Origin: Trachythela sp. YZ-2020
Taxonomy: Eukaryota; Cnidaria; Anthozoa; Malacalcyonacea; Clavulariidae
Reading direction: 5' to 3'
DNA length: 64,000 nucleotides
Assembly: GCA_016169945.1 (NCBI GenBank)
Contig: JADLSH010000393.1
Location: 9,833,501-9,897,500, forward strand
Below the pieces are notes generated by a model, which worked only from the letters and a program-made list of their open reading frames with translations, had not been told where the DNA came from and did no database searches. Below are positions 24,601 to 36,600 of the stretch, piece by piece (within the stretch, counting starts at the first letter, position 1; every line of letters begins with the position of its first letter). Position numbers and translations under genes: made by a program.

Positions 24601-27600
24601 CTATTTATTCAATTTCAAATAATTGTTTAGGAGTGGGCTGGGCAAGTTGAAATTCAAGCTCTTTCTATGCTGTACAAGTAAGGTTCATTTCTGTTAAGTT
24701 TTCTATAATCCGTCTTTTGCTATATACATAAGCCTTGTATATATTTTGATGGTTTAACCTAATTCATCGTTATTGTTAGGTGCTGCTTGTAACAAGAACT
24801 TATGAGAACTTTCTCTGTACTTTTAGGTGTGATTTTTTAGTTTACAAAGATCTAGATTCCGTACCAATACAGGCTACTGAAAATGACCATGACAAGAAGG
24901 TATGATTACAGTGTATGTTCTGTACACATGTATAGAATTTTAATTGTACTATTTGAATATTTGCATTTAATAACGTTTGATATTTTTAGATCTTTCTCTG
25001 TTATTCCAATGGAAATCATTATGATAGTATTTATCCTTTTTCTCACAAGAACAATCTTGGTCTTTGTCAGTGTAAGTTTTCTTTGAGTGGATTCTTTATC
25101 TGCTTTCTGCCATTATTTGATAAACTACTGTAAATAATAGGCATTTTCTCACTTTGTCTCAATGTATTTTTATAGCTATTGTATTTGAATTGCTGTATGG
25201 TCAAGTTATTCCATTGTTAATGATGAAAGATCCTGAGAATAAAGCAACTAGCCCAACAGATCAACATGATAAACAAAATGATTTTGGTGAGAACACCTTG
25301 GTGAATGGCTATGGTACTGGCAGTGAGAATGGTGAAGAGAATGATGAGGGTTGGACTACCGTCAAAAGTAGGAAACAAGGTTGATAAATTACTCTTCTAA
25401 TTTATTGTTAACTTCAGTAATAAGCTTTGAGTCTTTAGTTTTCAACATCTCCATTGCAGAATATACATGTATTACTGTTGTTTTAATCTGCTTTCTTTCT
25501 TAAGAATGAAAAGTCAGTTAAGTGTGTTTTATCTGCTTGGAACATTTCGCCGGATTCTACTTGTGTAACTGGCCAATTCCACTACACATATTATATTTTC
25601 CTCATCATTAGGGAATAAGTCAACAAAAAATCAGAAGAATGTAGACCAATTCTATTCTGATCAAGCTCCGTTGTCACCAGCATCTTCTAAATTGAACTGG
25701 GAAGTGATGAGATCAATTGATCCAGATGGGTACAGGAATATTGAGTTGGAAGTTTGGGAAGAAAGCAGAAAAGGTACATCTAGTGTTGTTTAATAATCTA
25801 CCTTCTTTATTTATTTATGGTCTCTCAGTTGTTATTAATGCTATTTCTCAATATATATTTGTTTCAGTCTGATTGTAAGTTAAATTTTGAATATAGAGCA
25901 ACAACAAAAAGATCAAGCAGTTGCTGCAACATTTCAGTTTAAAAAGGGTGATCGATGCCAGGTATGTGAATAGACATATTTCAGAAATATTGGCACCAAA
26001 TAAACAAAATCTCATATAAAAACAATCGACTAATTTTACAATAGAACAATATTATAGCCTACAAGTAGTAAGTTTTTCTCACATCAGAAAGCCAAGAACA
26101 GTATTGTTGATCAAACGTTTATGAAAAATATATTAGGAGCTCTCAATAGATGACTTTTTCTTTATACTATTAGTGACTGAATACTTGTTTTGAAGTCATT
26201 TAAGAATAAGCTGTCAACTTGCCAGACTTGCTGTTTCTAGGTTAAACATCCATTTGACGAAAAGTTCTATTTGGCAATTATTGATGATGTCTTTGAAGAA
26301 AAATGCAAGGTCAGTGAATTTATTACTTACTGCAAGATGTATTGTCGATATAAGCTCATTGCTTATTGGAAAACAGGCTTTGTTCAATCGTGCCTGTTTT
26401 TGCAGTGCAGAAAAATAGAAACACAAATTTTGTTCACGTCGTTCATTTCGTATTTGTAGATTTGGATTCCTGAATTAAAAGAAAGGTAAGAGCGGGCCTA
26501 CACTGGCTATACAGTATATTATTCTTTTTTGTTGAAAACTCAACCAGACCTACAACTTTATATTCGTCCTATAATGCCATATAATCAGCTGAAACCATTT
26601 TTTTCCAACTTTGGTAAACGTCTTCAAAGATGTTGAACTTTAATAACGTTATGAGAAAGGGGACTTTATTCATATCATAACATTAGGTTTTTTGTTCGTC
26701 GGACCCACGAAAAGTGATCTATTTTATTGTAGCACAATTGTGGACTTTAACCTTTAATTTATATTTTTATGTAGAAAAGTAATGCCATTTTCTCGGCTTA
26801 AACCAAAAGAGCAGAACGCTAATTCTGGCTATCGAGATTTGTCAGGCTATTATAAGAAACAAGAGAACTCTCAAGACAATAATAGTCCACGTATGTAGAA
26901 TGTCGTCAATATTCGCTAACGATAAGCGACATGCATACAAACTATACTTACTGGTTTTTCTTTTAAAAGCAGTAGTATGATGCATTTACGCACAACTAGT
27001 TACATTAGGTAACTGGTTAGGTCTAAAAAGATGGATATAATTTTCGCTCGAAATTTCCATCTACAAACACCATCAATATTCAGTTCTAGCGAGCGAGATG
27101 CCCAAAATTTATAATTTGTTGGACGCTCCCTAAGCTATAGATACATCGTGTACAGAATGCAGGAAATGATGCACTGCCTGTACACAACTCTCTGTTCGCT
27201 TGCTTTTTGCTTTGCAAACTTACTGAAATTTTGAATAACTCATAGTTACAAAACTTGTTAACAAGAAAAGCAATTTTAACCATGTCTATATATATTTCAA
27301 ACTACAATATTCTTTGTCGTAATTTAGGTGGAGGCGAGGATCAGAAAGGTGGTCGGCGAAGGAAATCAAATAGAAATAGAAAGGTAAACCTTCCAAATCT
27401 TGTTGTTCTTTCAACGTTCACGCGATCTAACGAACAATTTAGGTTACGTCTTGAGACTTTGTACAATCCTGTGGATTCATTAGTTATCTCATTGTAAAAT
27501 GTTATTCAATTTTAGGGAAATGTTAGCGATGTAAACGAGAGAAGTCAACAGGAAGTGCCTATGCATGTACAAGTAAGTCTTGAAAACGATAGCATTATCT

Positions 27601-30600
27601 TTGCAATCAACAGAAAAAATACTTAGGATGAGGCGGTTTTTATAAAAAACCGAAAACCGTCCGAAAAAACCGAGTGAGCCGGGTTTTTTAAAACACATTC
27701 AAAACTACAGGTAAGAACATCCATGACGCTACTAGCGCAAGACTTCCATTTTATAAACAATTATAGAGAACGAAGTTTGAAGGATTGTATTTACAAATAG
27801 CACAAAGGCGTCTTATAAGTTCTCAGCCAGGAACACAAGCTTATCCACTTTCTCAGGCTTCAGCTGTGCACGTGCCGGTGTACTGACTTGTCTTGAAAAA
27901 TCTCTCCGACGACGAACTAGTAGCATCGTTAAAGGTACGTTTACACGCTGCGATTTGTTGGGCCGATTTTAGGTTTCGCTGAATGTTAATGACGAATATT
28001 TTCAGTTGGTGATGTTGTCAGATGACGTTTGCCACGTATTTTTCAAATATCATTAACGTGCATCTGAAATCGGCCCGACGCAGCGTGTAAACGAACCTTA
28101 AGACAATCATAGTTTACCCTCGTTTGATCTGCTTAAGGTACGTTTACACGCTGCGATTTGTTGGGCCGATTTTAGGTTTCGCTGAATGTTAATGACGAAT
28201 ATTTTCAGTTGGTGATGTTGTCAGATGACGTTTGCCACGTATTTTTCAAATATCATTAACGTGCATCTGAAATCGGCCCGACAAATCGCAGCGTGTAAAC
28301 GTACCTTAAGACAATCATAGTTTACCCTCGTTTGATCTGCTTAAGGTACGTTTACACGCTGCGATTTGTCGGGCCGATTTCAGGTTTCGCTGAATGTTAA
28401 TGACGAATATTTTCAGTTGATGACGTCATCATGATGACGTTTGCCACGTATTTTTTAAATATCATTAACGTGCATCTGAAATCGGTCCGACAAATCGCAG
28501 CGTGTAAACGTCAACGCTAACTCCTATGATCAAGGCCTATGATTCGTTGAAGCCAATGTGCGGGAATTTGAACTTTCAAAAGGACTGAGGAGAGTTTCGA
28601 CGTGTGAGGAAAATTCTGTAAAAAATTTGTTTTTGAGCGAAAATTTGCAAGATGTTTGGGATTCAAATGTTGTTTTCCGATTAGTTTTGACTGTTTTACA
28701 TCTATCTGCAGCAAAAATGAGGGGTTTATAGATTTAAAAACTATATTTTTCAAAAAAAAATTGTAAAAAAGGACTGGCACTACCTACAAAGCACGGCTTC
28801 AATCCCCCCTGACTTATCATTCCAGTTTACTTAGAGTTCAATGGTCAACGTACCTTTAGCCGTCCAAGCTCGTGCGAATCGTAGCCTGGCTTCCGTTTTT
28901 ACATCGAATTTCAGACATGATCTCTTTAGTTTTTCCGTGTGTAAACACAAACACTTGATTCTTTTTTAACAAACCTTTGTAAGACTTACGCAGTATAAAC
29001 TCTCTTTTAGTTCAATTACGAAAGCGTCATTTAAATATCGATTTTTACCGATTTTTCGTAAACTATCGGGGTTTTTCGGTTTTCCGGTTTTTCAACAAAA
29101 GCAAAACCGGTTAAATCGGTTTTCAAAAAACATCGGGTTTTCCTGATATTTAAAAATACTTCTCACAGAGGCTAAAATTCTCTTGAACCATTTATATTGT
29201 CCACAGTGTCCCTTGACCATGTGCCATGTAAAGTTGCCATTTCTACCTTTTGTTATCTGCTACAACAAAGTTGAACTTCGCAAATTGGTTTGCAATGTTT
29301 TGTAGCAAAAAAGTAAAAGATTGTTTATATAAAATATTGGTATATCACATGCACTACATTGAGGATTTACTGCACACAGGCTACTTGTTGGTTTGCATGG
29401 AGTGTTTTCCACAAAACAAGTATTAATTCTCCTCCCAAATATTTTACATTTTTCTATTAACCATACATACATACATACGCACGCACACATACACACATAC
29501 ATACACGCGTACACATACACATACACATACATTATTCAGCTCACTCCCCGTTGGGGCTTTTCAGTGCCCGATTACATCAAGTATCACGCTTACCTATATT
29601 ATGTACGTACCTACATTTATCTATTTTTACAACAATTGTGATATTACTTTCCTAATCTGTATATCCTAACCCACCCAGTCAACTTTCCCTGTGGGAGGAA
29701 ACCGGAGTGCCCGGAGAAAACCCACGACTTTCGGCAGAGCGTTGACTTACTCTTTTCACATGAGTGTGATGAGTAAAGTCCTCAGCGAGAATCGAACATA
29801 ATTCTGAATCTGTTGCGGTTATGTATTTTTGCTCAAATGTTTTCTTGTAGGACGATCTTTCTGGTAGACAAAGAGGAGATAAAAATAGGCGTCGTCGAAA
29901 TAATAGCAACAGTTCAAGAACTAAAGAAGATAAAAAGGAGTTCAGCCAAAGAGAGAATGGAAGTAATTCACAGGTAATAGAAGACTGCTTTGAGTCTGCT
30001 TGATGTACTGTAACTCTGCCTGTTCTTCCCAGTTGTTTTTAGGGCACCCTAACAGTATGAGTGCAGTATGTTCCTATATTATAGTTTATCTATTTTTCTT
30101 CACACTCGTGCTTCTTTTGCAGGACCAAGGATCTGTTGAAGTGTCTGCATTTCCTGCTCTTCCTAAAAGGGACGATCAAACGGCAGCGGTTGGTATATGC
30201 TTACGATAACCGAAATTTTACAATTCAGAACAAACGGCAACTCAATGATTCTGTCCAATTCTTTAACATGATTTCGTGATTTCTTTAACTTCATATTTTT
30301 TATCCATGTTTGTGTTATTTTAGGAGAAAGCAAAAGCCGATTCCGACAACAATCCTGATCCAGCAACATTTTGGAGAAAACGCAGAGAGGTTGAACAAAT
30401 GGAAAAAACAACAACAGACTCAAAGGAAGACTCTGGCTATGATGTTGTGGCGGATTCAACCCCCGTTGCAGTCGAAGATAGTTCACTCAGTGGAGAAAGT
30501 GAAAATAATGTCAAAGATGATATTTTAGAAAGTCAAGAAAAAAGAGTTGAAAATGAATGGTCTGAAGCAGTACCTCAAAAAATTGCTGAAGACTTACCTC

Positions 30601-33600
30601 ACGAATTCCCTCACGGAATACAACAACAAGTGCCTCAAGAATTACCACGAGATGTCCTTGGACAAGAACCTCAGGAAATATCTGAAGCTCAGGAAATACA
30701 TCAGGAAGAACCTCAAGAAGAACCTACAAACGTGGCAGAAGAAGTTGCTGAAATAAAACCAGTAACCATCGAGAAACGTGTTAATTGGCAAGATTTACAG
30801 AACAATGAAGACAAGTCGACTTCTTATTCTATAAATAATGATATCCGAAATAACTATGAAAGCATGAATATAAACAATGATAAGCCAGAGTCAAATGAAC
30901 AAACAACCACACCTGTCTACATGAACAATAGACAGCCATTGAAAGAAGCTGTCATTGAAATTAAAGACGAAGAAAGTATCGCTGAGGAACAAAGTTATAA
31001 TTCAATGAATCAGGTTTTATTTGATACACAGAGGAACTTTGAAATTCTCAAGAATCCTGCCAGAAAAGAAGTTCAAGTTGAACAGCCGTCAACTGCGAGC
31101 TCAAGTACGTTTTCACGTAAGTGTTCTTATAATATAGTCATCCACCGTATATGACCTATTCTGCAATCTGATTGGCTGAGCTACTCCCTGTATATCAGCT
31201 CTTATAATATAGCCAACCACAATGCTGCAATCTGATTGGTTGTCTACTAGCAGGATATTTAACAGTTATTCTACGAACTCGAGTCGTATATGAGCTGATA
31301 GCCGACGAGGCGCGATAGCGCCGAGTCGGCTATCAGTCATATACGACGAGAGTGAGTAGAATAACTGTTTTATTATATACACAAGCTCTGGATATGAACA
31401 ACATTTTGGCGTACTTTTTTCATGTAAAACTTGAATTTCCTCTTCATTTAATTGTCCAAATCTGCCAGCCATTTTTCTACTTTTCTCTACTAGCAGGATA
31501 TGTAAGAAATATTATATGAGCTCGAGTCGGATATTGGCTGATAGCCAACGAGGCGCTTCGCCGAGTTGGCTATCAGCCAATATCCGACGAGAGCGAATAT
31601 AATATTTCACTTATAATATAGCCTTGAGCTGGTAAACCATTCTATAAAATTAAACGAAAAATAAAAGATGTTTTCATGTTTTGTTTTGTTTTTATGGCCA
31701 AATCAGGCAAATGCAAATTAAAAAGCGATTATTTTGCGATACATGTTTACTTTTCGTAATTTCTTTTTAAGTATAAATTTTATACACATTTACATTTGGC
31801 TTACCGTCAAAAACCTTCATTCCAAATTTTGTTGCCTTTTTTGTGTTCTTAGGCGTGCTATTTTGAAGCAAAACTCCAATTTCTTCATCATTCATGCTTA
31901 CAAATCTGGAAGCCATTTTGTTTTTTTCCCTACTAGTAGGATATTGCTCTACTAGTAGGATATCACAAAATATCCTGCTAGTAGACAACCAATCAGATTG
32001 CAGCATTGTGGTTGGCTATATTATAAGAGCTAATATCCTGCTAGTAGAGAACCAATCAGATTGCAGAATACCTCATATCCAGAGCTTGTGTATATAATAA
32101 TTTGTGATATCCTACTAGTAGAGCAATATCCTACTAGTAGGAAAAAAACTCGGCGAAGCGCCTCGTTGGCTATCAGCCAATATCCGACTCGAGCTCATAT
32201 AATATTTCTTACATATACAGTGATTAGCGAAAACAATATGGCGGCACAAAAACTACAAGAGTTTGCGAACCAGGAAACAGCGAAATATTCGCTTTGAACG
32301 CGACAAAAACAGACAGAAAAGACTCCAAAAATCATGAGAATATAAATTTTTCGAAAAGCCGCACGAAAAGACAAATAAATTTGCAGTCAGTAAGCACTTA
32401 CTTTGCTACACAAAAATTATATAAAATATCTCAAACTTTTTATATCAAGCGATACTGTACTAAAACCGATTATTTCACTTTAAGTTATTAAAAAAAAACA
32501 TAACAAAAACATTTAAAATTTTCGTAGTTCCCTTGGTCATTTCGTTTCGTTTAAACTATTGTTATGAAATGAAATTAAGAATGAAAAAGTTTAATGCTGA
32601 ACAGTGGAAAATTTTGCCACCTCTTCAAAATGGTTTCCGACAGATCAAACTATAGCATCAATTAATTCCTCGTTGCAGGTAAAGCACGAGAAAGAAATCG
32701 ACAAACAATGTAATTTTTATAGTTTCCATACATACAGCAATACTTCTTCAGATTTTCAGAACTCTTTAAAACAAAGAAGTCAGTTATATTTGAGAGAATT
32801 ACCGACTCTAAAGTATGCTTCATTCTGTAAACATATAGGGTATGCGCAGGCAGAAAATTCAGTGCTTGAAAATGAAACTACTGTTGAACGTGTGATTAAG
32901 GTGAGAAATATTTGAATATAGCAATAATTAATTTGTATGTAACCACTGGTCTATATAACTCATTTAAACCAAATCTTACCGGATCTACCTTTAACGAGTT
33001 AAGTCTTCTGATGATGGAAAGTTGGAGCAAATTATTAATAAGTAGCAGATATAGCAAGCCTGATAACTTAAATCTGATAATCGCATTTCATTCTATGAAA
33101 TGCGATTTAGTCTAGGACCTGTATAGGAGTTTGTATGCGTTTCATTTAGCACAGGCAATCTCAACTGTTTTAGGGTAAAATGACCATGGCGGTCAACATG
33201 GCATATGTGCCAAAACCTTAATCCGGGACGAAAGTCCTGAAAATGACCCCGCCCTGAAACGGCAGTGCCGACATAGCTCTACCTTCCGAAAGGCAAAAGC
33301 GACAGCCTTTCTGAAGTACTTATAGTGTTTAGAAGGGTTGCTTTTAGGGGTGTTATTGGAAGGAAAAATTTGTCTAAGTATAATATTTTACAAGAAAATG
33401 ACCATGCACCACCCCAGGTCAACTGCTAATTATGCATGAAATAACTAATATACCTGGCAGAGATTAAATTTTCTTATTTCCTAAAAATTTTTATCATGGG
33501 ATGAAAAACTATACTTAATTTAATATAATTATTGTAGATTTCATAAGGATTGACATTGTTTTGTTTAAATATAATACATTTTATTTCACTTACCCCCCAC

Positions 33601-36600
33601 CAAAACACGATTTCAGCCATATTTTGCCGTCTTGTTTGCTTTTTATCGCCGAGTCTTGCAAGTATCATCCAATTGTTGTACTTTTACATAATGATAGATG
33701 GCTAAAGAAGATTTCAACCAAGTTTCGTCAAGTTTTGAAGCAGTGCAGTGTATTTTATCTTCGATGTTGTGTCCTTCGATATTTCGTCAAATATGCCGCC
33801 ATTGCAAGCCTCGCAGCTTCTCTGCCCGATAAATGCCACTTCTTCTTCTTCATATGTATTTAGATCACAGTATCCAAGAGTACTTCATTGTAGAATAGTC
33901 CCAATCGAAAAATTTAAAACATTAGTTGCACTTGAAAGGAAAAAACCTCCCATGACACATTTAGGATCAGAATCAAGAACACAAGTTTAAAAATAATTTG
34001 AAAGTCACGCGCAATCTTCGCGAAAACTCCTCGTGGGCTACTTAACAGGGGCGATAAAAAGCAAACAAGACGGCAAAATACTCGGCGATAAAAAGCAAAC
34101 AAGACGGCAAAATATGGCTGAAATCGTGTTTTGGTGGGGGGTAAGTGAAATAAAATGTATTATATTTAAACAAAACAATGTCAATCCTTATGAAATCTAC
34201 AATAATTATATTAAATTAAGCATAGTTTTTCATCCCATGATAAAAATATTTAGGAAATAAGAAAATTTAATCTCTGCCAGGTATATGAGTTATTTCATGC
34301 ATAATTAGCAGTTGACCTGGGGTGGTGCATGGTCATTTTCTTGTAAAATATTATACTTAGACAAATTTTTCCTTCCAATAACACCCCTAAAAGCAACCCT
34401 TCTAAACACTATAAGCACTTCAGAAAGGCTGTCGCTTTTGCTTTTCGGAAGGTAGAGCTAATGTCGGCACTGCCGTTTCAGGGCGGGGTCATTTTCAGGA
34501 CTTTCGTCCCGGATTCAGGTTTTGGCACATATGCCATGTTGACCGCCATGGTCATTTTACCCTAAAACAGTTGAGATTGCCTGTGCTAAATGAAACGCAT
34601 ACAAACAAACGCCTATACAGGTCCTAGACTAATTGTAAAAGCCAGGCACCACGATTGTAAAATGACTAATTAATTATAAGCATAAGTCCCTATATGGGAA
34701 AAACTCTGTCAGGTTGTTAAAATTAATCTTTTCCGATGTGGGGTGGCAGTTTTAAGTAGCACAAAAACTGTTAGGTTGTGCCCGTATTATACGTATTCAC
34801 CATTGATATAAATTTATATGCAGTTATAATGTTGTAGACGCTAACAAGCTTCTGACTGTAGTGTTGAATTTCTGCTATGTTACGGCTGGTGATATTAAAC
34901 CAATCACATTTTTTAGGAACAAAAAGAATCTTCCGTCTTCCAAATGACGAACCACGCTGTACAAGCCAATGAAACTCCATTGGTTAATAACGATGAGGAG
35001 AGAGAAAATACTTCACCAACTGTTATCCCAGATCATGTCAACCATCATCCGGTCACTGCGGCTACAATACAAAATGAGATTCTTAATGGAAACATTACCT
35101 ACTCTAATGATCCTGAAGGAAAGGATTTACCTAAAGGTTAGAAATATTTCTCTCTTTTTTATAATGTGCGAAGCAATTCTGACTTGCAAAACCCTGTCTC
35201 GACCTTCTGTAATTGTATGAAATTCAACCAAAATTTCCATACGATCATATATTTGAATGGGTTGGTTTTTTTGCCATCGTCTTTGCATGTAAGAAGGAAT
35301 GAACTAACATACCATAGAATTCTTAAACTTAAATCTTTTAAGTATTTATCAATCGATCAATCTCTCCATGCGAAGGAGTTGAAGTACATGCACATGAGCA
35401 GAGACATGAATGTGCAAAAATTCAATGTTTCTAACATTGTTTGCAACTTCTAGTTGCAACTTGTCCATTTTTTTCTTCTAGTTTATAATTACTACTCGTA
35501 TTTTATTCTTTAGATATGGAAATTGTCCGTCACTTGTATAACTATGGCATTTACGTAAGTTCTATTTTATACAAAGGATTGCATTTACAACGTTTTCACT
35601 CCGCATAATGCACGAAATATTCAATATTGTTTTAATTTGAATTTCTAGATGTATCAGTACTTCAATGGTGTCAACAGTGTATTTCCAGGCAGTACCCCTA
35701 TCAGTCCAGTCTATCCCATGATGAACCCTAACGCAATGTACGCGATGCAGCAGTCGTATCAAAATCGAGCAATGATGATGCCACAGAACATGTATCAACA
35801 AATGCAGGTAATGACTAACTATGATACTTTATTGTAAGTTTTTCAATCACAGACACTTTAGTATTTGTGTGTTTGTTCTATCACTTGACTCATCAGAATA
35901 AACTTGTATTAAATATTATCCAGCCTGCTTTGCCCGCACGTGCTTTTATCATTTATATCATCACTGATGGGTATTATTTCGCCGAATCTCCCGAATGGAG
36001 GGTCTATAAATGATATATTATAAATGATATATTATATCGAAGATCTCCCGAACAGTCTGACGAGGGGCAAATCACTCCAAACGTCTCGTAATACACTTTG
36101 ACGTAAAGTCCAAAGTCTGTAAAAGTCCCTAAAGTCTTAAAATTCATTAAAAAATACTCTTAAAATGTAAAATATACGACTGAATTGAACGAAAATTTAA
36201 AAAAAATTGAAAGAATATAACGGAATCGACATTCTGTCTCATAAGTATGGATTTTGGCAACTGCTCTAGTACCAGTTTTCTTGTATTTTTTCCTACGTTC
36301 TTTATGTAGCCCTACACGAATTGTGTAATAGGGTTAGGGTTAGTGAAGGTTAGTGTTAGTTAGGGTTGGGGTTAGTGAAGGTTAGTGTTAGTTAGGGTTG
36401 GGGTTAGTGAAGGTTAGTGTTAGTTAGGGTTGGGGTTAGCATTACTAATAATATACATTTGGTGAAGGTTAGTGTTAGTTAGGGTTGGGGTTAGTGAAGG
36501 TTAGTGTTAGTTAGGGTTGAGGTTAGCATTACTAATAATATACATTTGGTGAAGGTTAGTGTTAGTTAGGGTTGGGGTTAGCATTACTAATAATATACAT

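Larger units (their letters stand above)
31141..32220. mobile_element. Nested cluster of hairpin elements in OTUD4 intron 17
   Basis: Hairpin A (about 31260-31369) and hairpin B (about 31506-31609) each fold almost completely, with tips of the type CGAGGCG...CGCCGAG. One arm of hairpin B recurs in reverse at about 32142-32219. Blocks CTACTAGTAGGATAT and ACCAATCAGATTGCAG recur in both orientations between 31200 and 32130. Two first-exon-like pieces (see separate entries) are embedded. The picture is repeated insertion of related elements into each other. Confidence 0.65.

Noticed and set aside
24883..25086. 67-codon hydrophobic ORF as a membrane protein
   Set aside because: It is an out-of-frame reading across OTUD4 exons 5-6 and the intron between them.
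27628..29150. A single large hAT element bounded by AAAACCG-rich ends around the triplicated MITE
   Set aside because: The two ends do not align well as inverted termini and the apparent AAATACTT duplication is not adjacent to a clear right end.
30163..30486. Minus-strand ORF of 107 codons
   Set aside because: It is the antisense shadow of OTUD4 exons 16-17.
33474..34260. Separate 64-75-codon genes in the inverted element
   Set aside because: The two frames are mirror images from the two arms; only the nine-codon ATG part before the donor looks deliberate.
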